Shown: positions 30,026 through 38,810, counted from the first letter of the stretch. The stretch is 64,000 nt of DNA from Pseudomonas citronellolis (GCF_900112375.1 NZ_FOLS01000011.1:1-64000); one strand, 5' to 3'. Program-made: numbers and translations. Notes: a model not told the origin generated them from the sequence alone.

Positions 30026-30210
30026 GCGGTTGATTCGATACTGGTGTTGTATTTTTCTGGTTTTAGTGTTGTGTACAAAATGTCTAATGATTGTATTTAG
30101 TCGTTGCGTCCGGGGTTGCCTTCGGCTATTCCATCAAGGGCTTTGCAACGCCGCGCCGTCTTTCGAAAAAGGCGCGGGCGCACGTCTCATCCCTTTGCGA
30201 GGAACCCCTC

Positions 30211-30642
30211 ATGAGCGAAATCAACCTGGACACCGCCCTGGCCATCACCCGCAGCGCCCTGGCCGCCGGTCGCGAACTTTCCACCGCGCCGCTGACCGTG
30301 GCGGTGCTCGACGCCGGCGGCCACCTGGTGGCCCTGCAGCGCGAGGACGGCGCCAGCCTGCTGCGCCCGCAGGTGGCCATCGGCAAGGCCTGGGGCGCGG
30401 TGGCCCTGGGCAAGTCCTCGCGCGCGCTGGCCGCCGACGCCCAGCAGCGCCCGTCGTTCATTGCCGCGGTGAACACCCTGGCCCAGGGCAACGTGGTGCC
30501 GGCGCCGGGCGGCGTGCTGATCCGCGACAAGAGCAACCGGGTAATCGGCGCCATCGGCATCAGCGGCGACGCCTCGGACATCGACGAGCAATGCGCCATC
30601 CGCGGCATCCAGGCCGCCGGCCTGGTGGCCGACGCGGGGTAA
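30211..30642 (+). CDS. GlcG/HbpS-like protein (DUF336)
   Basis: This 143-residue protein matches the GlcG/HbpS family: LTVAVLDAGGHLVALQREDGAS, KAWGAVALGKSSRAL, VPAPGGVLIRDKSNRVIGAIGISGDASDIDEQCAI. Relatives lie in glycolate, propanediol and glyoxylate operons, and some bind haem, but their role is unsettled. The ATG at 30211 follows GAGGAA. The 185-bp leader is AT-rich and contains TTGTGTACAA at 30069-30078, a possible GntR-type site. Confidence 0.82.
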   Translation: MSEINLDTALAITRSALAAGRELSTAPLTVAVLDAGGHLVALQREDGASLLRPQVAIGKAWGAVALGKSSRALAADAQQRPSFIAAVNTLAQGNVVPAPGGVLIRDKSNRVIGAIGISGDASDIDEQCAIRGIQAAGLVADAG

Positions 30643-30675
30643 TTACCTGTAGGAGCAGGGCGGAGAAGTGCTCTT

Positions 30676-30912
30676 GTAGGAGCGAGCTTGCTCGCGAACG
30701 GCTCCGCTGCGGGGTTGGTTCGCGAGCAAGCTCGCTCCTACGAAAAGCAGCCGGGTAGGGCGTATAACCGTTCTCGGTTATACGCCGCTACGCCGATGCC
30801 ATCGCAAATGCCATGGCCAACCTTGGCGAACATTTCTCACGCCCAGGTCGACCCCGAGCGGGCAGGTAGCCAAGGTCAAGCGGCGTATAACGCGGAGCGT
30901 TATACGCCCTAC
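30676..30912. repeat. two intergenic inverted-repeat elements
   Basis: A GTAGGAGCGAGCTTGCTCGC palindrome (30676-30741) is followed by a third copy of the GTAGGGCGTATAACCG element (30755-30912). They fill the 284-bp gap between the GlcG-like gene and the TetR gene. Confidence 0.8.
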
Positions 30913-30926
30913 GCAGCAGAGATGAT

Positions 30927-31580
30927 TTAGAGCGGCAACGGCCGCATGCGGCCGCTGGTCTTGGCCGGCTCGCCGGCGTCCGGCGCGGTGCCGCGCAGCA
31001 CCAGGCGGGTGATGGTCTCGGCGGCGGCCTCGAAGTCGGCGTCGCTGAGGCTGTCCTTGCCGGTGACCATGGAGATCTGCCAGTCGAAGTCGGCGTAGGT
31101 CTGGGTCGCCGCCCAGATGGTGAACAGCAGGTGGTGCGGGTCCACCGGGGCCAGCAGGCCGCGGTCGATCCAGCTCTGCAGGCAGGCGATGTTGCGCTGG
31201 GCCTGGGCGTTCAGCTCGTCCAGGTATTCCCTGGGCAGGTGCGGCGCGCCGTGCATCAGCTCGCTGGCGAACACCTTGGAGGCGTGCGGCAGCTCCTGGG
31301 AGATGCGCACCTTGGAGCGGATGTAGGCCTTGAGCGCCTCGGCCGGCTCGTCGTCCTCGCGGAACGGCGCGGAAGCCTGCAGCAGCGGCTCCACCACGCT
31401 TTCCAGCACGCTGCGGTAGAGGTTTTCCTTGGACTGGAAGTAGTAGTAGACGTTGGGCTTGGGCAGTCCGGCGCGCGCCGCTATGTCGCTGGTCTTGGTG
31501 GCGGCGAAGCCCTTTTCGGCGAACTCTTCGCTGGCGGCGCGGAGGATCAGGCGTCGGTTGCGTTCGCGAATGCTGGTCAT
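30927..31580 (-). CDS. TetR-family regulator (RutR-like)
   Basis: This 217-residue protein has a TetR helix-turn-helix (NRRLILRAASEEFAEKGFAATKTSDIAARAGLPKPNVYYYFQSKENLY) and a C-terminal ligand domain with SKVFASELMHGAPHLPREYL, typical of the RutR-like subgroup. RutR senses pyrimidines in E. coli; its neighbourhood here (moaA) gives no direct support for that role. The ATG at 31580 starts the conserved N-terminus. It is divergent from moaA. Confidence 0.84.
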   Translation of the reverse strand: MTSIRERNRRLILRAASEEFAEKGFAATKTSDIAARAGLPKPNVYYYFQSKENLYRSVLESVVEPLLQASAPFREDDEPAEALKAYIRSKVRISQELPHASKVFASELMHGAPHLPREYLDELNAQAQRNIACLQSWIDRGLLAPVDPHHLLFTIWAATQTYADFDWQISMVTGKDSLSDADFEAAAETITRLVLRGTAPDAGEPAKTSGRMRPLPL

Positions 31581-31679
31581 GGTCTGCTGGGTCTTCTTGT
31601 GCGCGGGTAGCCCATGGCTGGGCCGGCGATGGTAGCACCGGCTCCGCGGGCCCCTCAAGCAAGGGCCCGGCGGCTGAAG

Positions 31680-31707
31680 TTGACCCGCGGTTCAGGTTTT
31701 CTGTAGA
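31680..31707 (+). promoter_or_regulatory. sigma-70 promoter of moaA with overlapping palindrome
   Basis: TTGACC (31680-31685) and TGTAGA (31702-31707) are separated by 16 bp and precede moaA. The -35 element lies in an imperfect palindrome, TGACCCGCGGTTCA (31681-31694), which could be the TetR operator. Confidence 0.45.
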
Positions 31708-31761
31708 GTCTGCCGGACCCCGGCGCCGCCACGGCGCCCGGCCTTCCAAGAGCTCGCCGCC

Positions 31762-32757
31762 ATGTCCGACAGCCAACTGGTCGACCCCTTCGGCCGCCGC
31801 ATCACCTACCTGCGCCTGTCGGTGACCGACCGTTGCGACTTCCGCTGCACCTACTGCATGAGCGAAGACATGCAGTTCCTGCCGCGCGACCAGGTGCTGA
31901 GCCTGGAAGAACTCTACGCGGTGGCCGACGTCTTCATCGCCCTGGGCGTACGGCGTATCCGCATCACCGGCGGCGAGCCGCTGGTGCGCAAGGGCCTGAC
32001 CTCGCTGCTGGCGCGGCTCGGCGCGCGCGCCGAACTGGAAGACCTGGCGATCACCAGCAACGGCTCGCAACTGGCCGGCCGCGCGGCCGAGCTGCGCGCC
32101 GCCGGCGTGCGCCGGTTGAACATCAGCCTGGATTCGCTGCGCCGCGAACGCTTCGCCGCCTTCACCCGCAGCGACCGCCTGCCCCAGGTGCTGGCGGGGA
32201 TAGAGGCTGCGCGGGCGGCGGGTTTCGAACGCATCAAGCTCAACTGCGTGGTGCAGAAGGGGCGCAACGACGACGAAGTCTGCGAACTGGTGGAGTACGC
32301 GCTGGCCCGCGGGCTGGACATCAGCTTCATCGAGGAGATGCCGCTGGGCAGCATCAGCAGCCACGACCGCGCGCAGACCCTGTGCAGCAGCGACGAGGTG
32401 CGCGCCCGCCTGGCCGAACACTGGCAACTGACGCCCAGCCTGGAGCGCAGCGGCGGCCCCTCACGCTACTACCGCGTCGACGGGCTGCCCAGCCGCATCG
32501 GCTTCATCTCGCCGCACAGCCACAACTTCTGCGGCGACTGCAACCGCGTGCGCGTCACCGCCGAGGGCAAGCTGGTGCTTTGCCTCGGCCACGAAGGCGT
32601 GCTGGACCTGCGCCAACTGCTGCGCAGCCACCCCGGCGACGGTGCCCGGCTGCGCGCGGCGCTGGTCGAGGCGCTGCAGCTCAAGCCGCAGCGCCACCAC
32701 TTCGACGCCGCCGAGCAGGTCCAGGTGCTGCGCTTCATGAGCATGACCGGCGGCTGA
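31762..32757 (+). CDS. moaA: GTP 3',8-cyclase MoaA
   Basis: This 331-residue radical SAM enzyme makes the first molybdopterin intermediate from GTP. The N-terminal iron-sulfur site is CDFRCTYC with VTDRCDF before it, and the SAM-binding ITGGEPLVRKG follows. The C-terminal second cluster is SHNFCGDCNRVRVTAEGKLVLCLG. The essential terminal GG is present (MSMTGG). No other moa genes adjoin it, as for the second moaA copy (moaA2) of P. aeruginosa in the same neighbourhood. The ATG at 31762 precedes SDSQLVDPFGRRITYLR. Confidence 0.95.
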   Translation: MSDSQLVDPFGRRITYLRLSVTDRCDFRCTYCMSEDMQFLPRDQVLSLEELYAVADVFIALGVRRIRITGGEPLVRKGLTSLLARLGARAELEDLAITSNGSQLAGRAAELRAAGVRRLNISLDSLRRERFAAFTRSDRLPQVLAGIEAARAAGFERIKLNCVVQKGRNDDEVCELVEYALARGLDISFIEEMPLGSISSHDRAQTLCSSDEVRARLAEHWQLTPSLERSGGPSRYYRVDGLPSRIGFISPHSHNFCGDCNRVRVTAEGKLVLCLGHEGVLDLRQLLRSHPGDGARLRAALVEALQLKPQRHHFDAAEQVQVLRFMSMTGG

Positions 32758-32795
32758 GCCGCACCCGGAAACAACAAAACCAACAAGGAGAGCCC

Positions 32796-33620
32796 ATGAA
32801 GCTCGCGGTCCTCGGCTGGGCGCTCGGCGCCGCCGTTTCCTCCCAGGCCATGGCGCAGACCTACGTGGTCGGCGTCGAAGACCTGCAATTCCTGCCGCAC
32901 TACAGCACCGACGCCCAGGGGCGCTACCAGGGTTTCGCCCGCGAACTGCTCGACCGCTTCGCCAGCAGTTGCGGCGTGCAGCTGGAGTACCGTCCGCTGC
33001 CGGTGGAGCGCCTGCTGCCGGCCCTGCTGGAGGGGCGCGTCGACCTCAAGTACCCGGACAACCCGGCCTGGGCCGAGACGCAGAAGGCCGGGCACGCCCT
33101 GGTCTACAGCCAGCCGGTGGTGCAATACGTCGACGGCGTGCTGGTCGCTCCCGAACGCGTCGGCCAGGGCCTGCCGGCGCTCAAGCGCCTGGCCGTGGTG
33201 GACGGCTGGACGCCGCGCGGCTACCAGCAGGCCATCGAACAGGGGCAACTGGCGCGGCTGCCCAGCGCCGACCTGCGGCAGATGATCCACCAGGCCCTGA
33301 AGAAGGAGGCCGACGGCGCCTACTTCAACGTGGTGGTCGCCACCTATTACCTGGACAACCTCCGCGCCCGGCCCGGCGCCCTGGTCTTCGACCCGGGCCT
33401 GCCGCACACCCGCAGCGACTTCCGGCTGTCCAGCGAGCGGCATCCCGAGCTGGTCCGCTGCTTCGATCGCTTCCTCGTCGAACAGGCGGCGCAAGTGGCC
33501 GCGTTGAAAGCCCGCCATGGCGTGGAGGCCAGCCTCGATCCGGCGCACCTGGGCGTCGAGCAGTGGAAGCTGGACTACCTGGAGCGGCAGAAAGCCCGGC
33601 AGCAGGGCGGAACGCCCTGA
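32796..33620 (+). CDS. periplasmic solute-binding protein, family 3-like
   Basis: This 274-residue exported protein has a signal peptide (ending at AMA-QTY) and a bacterial extracellular solute-binding family 3-type fold (VGVEDLQFLPHYSTDAQGRYQGFARELLDRFASSCGVQLEYRPLPVERLLPALLEGRVDLKYPDNPAW). No permease or ATPase genes adjoin it, so it may serve as an orphan sensor or binding protein. GGAG lies before the ATG. The ligand is unknown. Confidence 0.78.
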   Translation: MKLAVLGWALGAAVSSQAMAQTYVVGVEDLQFLPHYSTDAQGRYQGFARELLDRFASSCGVQLEYRPLPVERLLPALLEGRVDLKYPDNPAWAETQKAGHALVYSQPVVQYVDGVLVAPERVGQGLPALKRLAVVDGWTPRGYQQAIEQGQLARLPSADLRQMIHQALKKEADGAYFNVVVATYYLDNLRARPGALVFDPGLPHTRSDFRLSSERHPELVRCFDRFLVEQAAQVAALKARHGVEASLDPAHLGVEQWKLDYLERQKARQQGGTP

Positions 33621-33684
33621 CGGGGCTTTCCGTAGGCCACGGGCTTTCCCTAGAATCACGCGGCCGATGTGCTGCGAGGCTGAT

Positions 33685-34203
33685 GTGAGCGAGAGTCAAC
33701 TGCGAATTCCACTGGGCGATTGCTGCCTGGTTTGCGAGGGTTTCCGCCAGCGGGTGGCGGGGCGGCCGTCGCTGGAAGTCGATGGCGACCTGCTCTGGGC
33801 GCTGGAGCACAGCAGTTGGCAGCCACTGGCAGTGACGCTGGAGCTGCTGGCCGACGGGGCCCGGGTCTGCCCGCTGCCGCTGGAACGCCAGGCCGCTTTC
33901 GATGCGCCGCGGGCGCTGGACTGGCGTGACGACGAGGTGCGGATCGCCTGCCTGCCCGCCGTGCGCGATGCCCGGGCGCTGCTCGACTGGTGCCGGGCGC
34001 GTTGGCCGGGGGCGACCTTCGGCGCGCAGGCGATCGATGCCCAGTCCTATGCCTGGGGCCGCCTGCTGCGCCTGGACTGCCGGCGCGCCGGGCTGGCCGT
34101 GGCCGGCCACGAGCATTTCCTGCTGCCCCATGCCTACCCTTGCGTGTACCTCGGCCACCTGGCCGTGGACTGGCGACGCTTGCGCTTCGAACCAAACGCC
34201 TGA
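33685..34203 (+). CDS. conserved hypothetical protein
   Basis: This 172-residue soluble protein has no recognised domain. It is rich in tryptophan, arginine and leucine, has several cysteines (GDCCLVCEGF, IACLP, LDCRRAG), and has no signal peptide or membrane segment. The GTG at 33685 has GAGG about 6 nt upstream; the in-frame ATG at 33667 would add six residues. Codon use is like its neighbours. Confidence 0.6.
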   Translation: MSESQLRIPLGDCCLVCEGFRQRVAGRPSLEVDGDLLWALEHSSWQPLAVTLELLADGARVCPLPLERQAAFDAPRALDWRDDEVRIACLPAVRDARALLDWCRARWPGATFGAQAIDAQSYAWGRLLRLDCRRAGLAVAGHEHFLLPHAYPCVYLGHLAVDWRRLRFEPNA

Positions 34204-34337
34204 CGCCGTGATCTGAACAGAAGGTGCCGCGTTCGGCGACGGCGCCCGGGCTTTGCTTGTGCAACCGTGCTTGGCGGCGCGGAACCTCCGGCTTTACCCG
34301 GCGGTCTGCTAGCGCGTCAAAGTGGAGGAGACCCAGA

Positions 34338-34733
34338 ATGACAATCACAAAACGGGTGAAGCGCCTGGCGGCCGTGCTGGTGCTGGCGCAGTTGGGCGTG
34401 GTGGCCGAGGTGCCTTTGGCGCAGGCGGCGATGGTGGGCACTGGCGAGGTGCTGCAGGCGCAACAGCAGCACGTCGACCGCGAGCAGCTGCTGCGCATGC
34501 TCGATGACCAGGGCGTGCAGAAGAAGCTGCAATCCATGGGCGTGGAGCGCAGCCAGGTCGAGCAGCGCATCAAGAGCCTGTCCAACGAGGAACTGGCGCA
34601 GTTCAACCAGCAGCTGGACCAGGCGCCGGCCGGTGGCATCATCGGCATCATCATCCTGTTCCTGCTGATCTTCATCATCACCGACATGCTCTGCATCACG
34701 CATATCTTCACCTTCGTGCGGTGCCAGCGTTGA
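34338..34733 (+). CDS. PA2779-family small membrane protein
   Basis: This 131-residue protein has an N-terminal signal or membrane segment (LAAVLVLAQLGVVAEVPLAQA) and an acidic, glutamine-rich middle that is probably helical (QQQHVDREQLLRMLDDQGVQKKLQSMGVERSQVEQRIKSL). A C-terminal membrane segment follows (GGIIGIIILFLLIFIITDML). The pattern matches PA2779 of P. aeruginosa. Its stop overlaps the start of the C39-like peptidase, so the two proteins are made together. The peptidase may process or depend on it; this is inferred from coupling only. Confidence 0.8.
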   Translation: MTITKRVKRLAAVLVLAQLGVVAEVPLAQAAMVGTGEVLQAQQQHVDREQLLRMLDDQGVQKKLQSMGVERSQVEQRIKSLSNEELAQFNQQLDQAPAGGIIGIIILFLLIFIITDMLCITHIFTFVRCQR

Positions 34734-35686
34734 GGCACGCCGCCGCTGCCGTGGCCCTGGCCGCGCTGCTGCTCGGCGGCTGCGCCACGGCGCCGCGGCT
34801 GCCGGCGGAGGTCGACGCGCTGCCACGGCGCGTCGAGCTTTCCGCGGTGCAGTTCTTCCCGCAGCAGCAATACCAGTGCGGTCCGGCGGCGCTTGCCACC
34901 GTGCTCAACCAGCGCGGCGTGCGGGTGACGCCGAACCAGTTGAAGGAGCGGGTGTTCCTGCCGCAGCGCCAGGGCAGCCTGCAGGTCGAGCTGGTGGCCG
35001 CGGCGCGTGAGAGGGGCCTGCTGGTCTACCCGCTGCGCCCGCGCCTGGAGGACGTGCTCAAGGAAGTGGCCGCCGGCAACCCGGTGCTGGTGCTGCAGAA
35101 CAACGGCCTGGACTGGTTGCCGATGTGGCATTACGCCGTGGTGGTCGGCTATGACCGCGACCGCCACGAACTGGTGCTGCGCTCCGGCATCACCCAGCGC
35201 CTGGTGATCGACTTCACCGCGTTCGACGTCACCTGGCGGCGCAGCGGGCGCTGGGCGGTGCTGACGCTGCCGGCCGACCGGCTGCCGGCCAGCGTCGAAC
35301 CGACACGCTGGCTGCGCGCGGCCCACGACCTGGAGGAAACCGGGCAACAGGCCCTGGCCGGCCAGGCCTACCGCACCGCCACCCGGGCCTGGCCGCAGGA
35401 GCCGCTGGGCTGGTTCGCCCTGGCCAACGCCCGCTACGCCGCCGGCGACCTGGGCGAGGCCGAAACGGCGCTGCGCCACAGCGTGGCCGCCCGGCCGGAC
35501 TTCGCCGCCGCCTGGTACAACCTGGCCAACGTCATGGCCGAGCGCGGCTGCGCCGAGCAGGCCCGCGCCCCGGCGAGTTGCGCGCACCAGCTGGCGCCGA
35601 CGGATGCGCGTTTCCTCCAGGCGCCCCAGGCGGCACCGGTGGCTGCCGGGCAATGCAGCGCCGCGCCGGCCTGCCCCGTGCGCTGA
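34721..35686 (+). CDS. PA2778-family C39-like cysteine peptidase lipoprotein with TPR domain
   Basis: This 321-residue protein has a lipoprotein signal (LAALLLGGCA). A C39-like peptidase domain follows, with the catalytic cysteine in QYQCGPAALATVL and the histidine in MWHYAVVVGYDRD. The C-terminal half holds tetratricopeptide-like repeats (GWFALANARYAAGDLGEAETALRHS, AAWYNLANVMAERG). C39 domains cleave double-glycine leaders in bacteriocin exporters. The start is taken as the GTG at 34721; a TTG at 34730 is also possible. It overlaps the preceding gene. Confidence 0.8.
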   Translation: MPALRHAAAAVALAALLLGGCATAPRLPAEVDALPRRVELSAVQFFPQQQYQCGPAALATVLNQRGVRVTPNQLKERVFLPQRQGSLQVELVAAARERGLLVYPLRPRLEDVLKEVAAGNPVLVLQNNGLDWLPMWHYAVVVGYDRDRHELVLRSGITQRLVIDFTAFDVTWRRSGRWAVLTLPADRLPASVEPTRWLRAAHDLEETGQQALAGQAYRTATRAWPQEPLGWFALANARYAAGDLGEAETALRHSVAARPDFAAAWYNLANVMAERGCAEQARAPASCAHQLAPTDARFLQAPQAAPVAAGQCSAAPACPVR

Positions 35687-35763
35687 GGCGCAGCGGGGCA
35701 TTTTCTTTGAACCGCTGCGCTTGATCGCCGGCCTAAGTTGCATCCCTTGATGAGGTGCAACCC

Positions 35764-36645
35764 ATGGCCAGCGACAAGCAGCAGCCGGCACGCGATGTCG
35801 CCGGCAAGGGCGATACCGCGGACGATCTTTCCGCCGAGGAGCGCCGCAAGGTCGAGAAGGCCCAGCCACCCCGGGCGCTGGTGCTGCATGAGGTGATCCG
35901 CCTGCAGGGCAACCACGAGCTGGAGCGCACCCTGGCGGCGCTCTGGTGGTCGGCCCTGGCCGCCGGGCTGACCATCGGCCTGTCGCTGATGGCCATGGGG
36001 CTGTTCCGCGCCAGGCTGCCGGAGCACGACAGCGCGGCCATCGTCACCAGCCTGGGCTACCCGGTGGGCTTCCTCGCCATCATCCTCGCCCGCCAGCAGC
36101 TGTTCACCGAGAACACCCTCACCGCGGTGCTGCCGCTGATGAGCGAGCCGACCCTGCACAAGGCCGGGCAACTGCTGCGCCTGTGGGGCGTGGTGCTGCT
36201 GGGCAACGTCGCCGGCGCGTTGCTGTTCGCCTACGCCATGCTGCACCTGCCGATCTTCGATGCGAAGACCGACCAGGCCTTCCTCGAGATCGGCCGCGAA
36301 GTCATGGAGAACGACGGCCGGCAGATGTTCTCCCGCGGCATCGTCTCCGGCTGGATGATCGCCACCATGGTCTGGCTGGTGCCGGCGGCGGAGAGCGCCA
36401 AGGTGTGGATCATCATCCTGGTCACCTACCTGATGTCGCTGGGCAGCTTCAGCCACATCGTGGTCGGCACCTGCGAGGTCGGCTACCTGATGTGGGCCGG
36501 CGAGCTGGGCTGGAAGGCCTTCCTGCTGGACTTCGCGCTGCCGACGCTGGCCGGCAACATCGTCGGCGGTAGCCTGATCTTCGCCCTGATCAGCCACGCG
36601 CAGATCCGCAGCGACAGCGGCGCGCCAACGAAAACGGCGCCCTAG
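35764..36645 (+). CDS. formate/nitrite transporter family protein (YfdC-like)
   Basis: This 293-residue protein has a hydrophilic N-terminus and about six membrane segments of the FNT fold (LAAGLTIGLSLMAMGLF, GYPVGFLAIILARQQLFTENTLTAVLPLM, LGSFSHIVVGTCEVGYLMWAG). FNT proteins are pentameric channels for small monovalent anions. The YfdC subgroup has no proven substrate. ATG at 35764. It precedes a convergent oxidoreductase gene. Confidence 0.83.
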   Translation: MASDKQQPARDVAGKGDTADDLSAEERRKVEKAQPPRALVLHEVIRLQGNHELERTLAALWWSALAAGLTIGLSLMAMGLFRARLPEHDSAAIVTSLGYPVGFLAIILARQQLFTENTLTAVLPLMSEPTLHKAGQLLRLWGVVLLGNVAGALLFAYAMLHLPIFDAKTDQAFLEIGREVMENDGRQMFSRGIVSGWMIATMVWLVPAAESAKVWIIILVTYLMSLGSFSHIVVGTCEVGYLMWAGELGWKAFLLDFALPTLAGNIVGGSLIFALISHAQIRSDSGAPTKTAP

Positions 36646-36653
36646 GGCGCCGT
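36634..36653 (-). terminator. bidirectional-type terminator palindrome
   Basis: ACGGCGCCCTAGGGCGCCGT is a perfect 20-bp palindrome that overlaps the stop of the FNT gene. Read leftward it is followed by TTTT, so it mainly serves the converging oxidoreductase gene. Confidence 0.65.
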
Positions 36654-36674
36654 CGTCGTCGTTCGCAGGGCGGG

Positions 36675-37958
36675 TTACACGCCCAGCTTGTCGCGCAGGT
36701 TGTAGTACCAGGCGCCGATCGCGGAGAACGGCACCTGGAACATGCGCCCGCCCGGGAAGGGGTAGTGCGGCAGGTCGGCGAAGGCGTCGAAACGCTCGGC
36801 CTGGCCGCGCAGGGCCTCGGCCAGCACCTTGCCGGCCAGGTGCGTGTAGGTGACGCCGTGGCCGCTGCAACCCTGGGAGTAGTAGATGTTGTCGCCGATC
36901 CGGCCGACCTGCGGCAGGCGCGAGAGGGTCAGCAGGAAGTTGCCGGTCCAGGCGAAGTCGATCTTCACGTCCTTCAGCTGCGGGAAGACCTTGAGCATCT
37001 TCGGACGGATGATCGCCTCGATGTTCGACGGATCGCGGGCACCGTAGACCACGCCGCCGCCGAAGATCAGGCGCTTGTCGCTGGTCAGGCGGTAGTAGTC
37101 GAGCAGGTAGTTGCAGTCCTCGACGCAGTAGTCCTGGGGCAGCAGGGTCTTGGCCAGCTCGTCGCCCAGCGGCTCGGTGGTGATCACCTGGGTGCCGCAG
37201 GGCATGGACTTGGAGGCCAGCTCCGGGACCAGGCCGCCGAGGTAGGCGTTGCCGGCGACTACCACGAACTTGGCCTTCACCCGGCCTTGCGGGGTGTGCA
37301 CCACCGGGTTGGCGCCACGCTCGATCTTCACCGCCGGGGATTGCTCGTGGATCACGCCGCCAAGGGATTCCACCGCCGCTGCTTCGCCCAGGGCGAGGTT
37401 CAGCGGGTGGATGTGGCCGCCGCTCATGTCGAGCATGCCGCCGACGTAGCTGTCGGTGTTCACCACTTCGCGGATGCGCTTGGCGTCCATCAGCTCCAGC
37501 TGGGTGTGGCCGAAGCGCTCCCAGAGCTTCTTCTGCGACTCCAGGTGGCCCATCTGCTTGGCGCTGAGGGCGGCGAATACGCCACCGTCCTTCAGGTCGC
37601 ACTGGATGTCGTACTTGGCGATGCGCTCGCGAATGATGCGGCCGCCCTCGAAGGCCATCTGGCCGAGCAGTTGCGCCTGCTTCGGGCCGACGGTGCGTTC
37701 GATGACGTCGATGTCGCGGCTGTAGCTGTTGACGATCTGGCCACCGTTGCGGCCGGACGCGCCGAAGCCGACCTTGGCGGCCTCCAGCACGGTCACCTTG
37801 AAGCCGTTCTCCAGCAGGAAGAGGGCGGTGGACAGGCCGGTGTAGCCCGCGCCGATGATGCACACGTCGGTTTCGGTCTCGCCCTTGAGTTCGGGGCGCG
37901 CAGGGACCGGATTGGCCGAGGCTGCATAGTAGGAAGTGGGATAAGAAGTGTGCGGCAT
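36675..37958 (-). CDS. gamma-glutamylputrescine oxidase-like FAD oxidoreductase (PuuB/PauB)
   Basis: This 427-residue flavoprotein has an N-terminal FAD-binding site (TDVCIIGAGYTGLSTALFLLENGFKVTVLEA) and the family segment GFGASGRNGGQIVNSYSRDI. Near the C-terminus it shows the DAO-fold sequence GDNIYYSQGCSGHGVTYTHLAGKVLAEAL. Relatives oxidise gamma-glutamylated polyamines in putrescine breakdown; its neighbours and sequence match PA2776 (PauB3). AGGTG precedes the ATG at 37958. The other pau genes are not nearby. Confidence 0.87.
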   Translation of the reverse strand: MPHTSYPTSYYAASANPVPARPELKGETETDVCIIGAGYTGLSTALFLLENGFKVTVLEAAKVGFGASGRNGGQIVNSYSRDIDVIERTVGPKQAQLLGQMAFEGGRIIRERIAKYDIQCDLKDGGVFAALSAKQMGHLESQKKLWERFGHTQLELMDAKRIREVVNTDSYVGGMLDMSGGHIHPLNLALGEAAAVESLGGVIHEQSPAVKIERGANPVVHTPQGRVKAKFVVVAGNAYLGGLVPELASKSMPCGTQVITTEPLGDELAKTLLPQDYCVEDCNYLLDYYRLTSDKRLIFGGGVVYGARDPSNIEAIIRPKMLKVFPQLKDVKIDFAWTGNFLLTLSRLPQVGRIGDNIYYSQGCSGHGVTYTHLAGKVLAEALRGQAERFDAFADLPHYPFPGGRMFQVPFSAIGAWYYNLRDKLGV

Positions 37959-38100
37959 ATTGCACCTGTGTTTGTTATTTTTTACGAGATGGGCTGATGC
38001 TACCCGAGTCGAAATCACTCGGCTAGTGGCCGTGCAAAATTTTTTACGCAAGGACGAACATAAAAAAATTCCCTTTTTCAGGGGGTTAGCGAAAAAATGC

Positions 38101-38128
38101 TTGACGGTTCAACGCCTTCGCGTAGAAT
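38101..38128 (+). promoter_or_regulatory. promoter of the tRNA-Val genes
   Basis: TTGACG (38101-38106) and TAGAAT (38123-38128) are separated by 16 bp and lie 15 bp before the first tRNA. A GC-rich discriminator follows the -10, as expected for a stable-RNA promoter. Confidence 0.75.
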
Positions 38129-38142
38129 GCGCCCCCATCGCT

Positions 38143-38219
38143 AGGCACATAGCTCAGTTGGTTAGAGCACCACCTTGACATGGTGGGGGTCGTTGGTTCG
38201 AGTCCAATTGTGCCTACCA
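38143..38219 (+). tRNA. tRNA-Val(GAC)
   Basis: The 77-nt cloverleaf has the acceptor pairs AGGCACA/TGTGCCT, anticodon GAC in the loop TTGACAT closed by CCACC/GGTGG, a GGTTCGAGTCC T arm, and an encoded CCA end. Confidence 0.96.
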
Positions 38220-38274
38220 AATTCCCGCTTCGGCGGTAGCGAGAGGGCGACCTTAAGCGGGCGCCCTTATCGTT

Positions 38275-38351
38275 AGGCACATAGCTCAGCTGGTTAGAGC
38301 ACCACCTTGACATGGTGGGGGTCGTTGGTTCGAGTCCAATTGTGCCTACCA
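38275..38351 (+). tRNA. tRNA-Val(GAC), second copy
   Basis: It differs from the first copy by one base in the D loop (T to C). It is 55 bp downstream, across a GC-rich hairpin, and shares the promoter. CCA is encoded. Confidence 0.96.
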
Positions 38352-38376
38352 ATTCACCGCTTCGGCGGTAGCAGAA

Positions 38377-38405
38377 AGGGCGATCCGAGAGGATCGCCCT
38401 TTTTG
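38377..38405 (+). terminator. terminator of the tRNA-Val operon
   Basis: AGGGCGATCC and GGATCGCCCT form a 10-bp stem with a GAGA loop, followed by five Ts. Confidence 0.88.
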
Positions 38406-38425
38406 TTTGCGCGCGATTTGGGGTG

Positions 38426-38627
38426 ATCGCGGACGGAGTCCGCTCCTACGCTTCCAGGGACACATGGCTTTTCGTAGGAGCGAGCTTGCTCGCGAATGGG
38501 TCCTGCAGCGGAGCTTGTTCGCGAGCAAGCTCGCTCCTACCAAGGGCGCCTCGGCGCAGCCGGAAAGACGGTTGCTCCTACGATTCCGGGAAAGCGCGGG
38601 CGTAGGAGCGGACTCCGTCCGCGATTG
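38426..38627. repeat. REP-like elements
   Basis: A GCGGACGGAGTCCGCTCCTAC element (from 38426) and its inverted copy (to 38627) flank a GTAGGAGCGAGCTTGCTCGC palindrome at 38474-38540. This accounts for most of the 309-bp gap after the tRNA terminator. Confidence 0.78.
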
Positions 38628-38660
38628 GATTCACCGGTCGCGCCGGGTGCCCCTGCGTGC

Positions 38661-38810
38661 TTAACGGCGCTCGAAGCCGGGCCCGCCGCCATGGCCGCCA
38701 CCGCCGTGTCCGCCACCTCCCGGCCCACCGAAGGGCGGGAAGAACGGCCAGCAGCCGGAGAGCGAGACGAGGGCGAGCAGCAGGGCGACTTTGGTCAATC
38801 TGGAAAGCAT
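38661..38810 (-). CDS. 49-residue Gly/His-rich lipoprotein
   Basis: This very short gene has an ATG, a lipobox signal (LLLALVSLSGC, cysteine at residue 20), and a mature part made of prolines, phenylalanines, glycines and histidines (WPFFPPFGGPGGGGHGGGGH). After lipidation only about 30 residues remain. The repeated GGGGH suggests metal binding or flexible surface display. No strong Shine-Dalgarno is visible. It is recognisable because the lipobox and the glycine pattern are both intact, but function is unknown. Confidence 0.6.
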   Translation of the reverse strand: MLSRLTKVALLLALVSLSGCWPFFPPFGGPGGGGHGGGGHGGGPGFERR

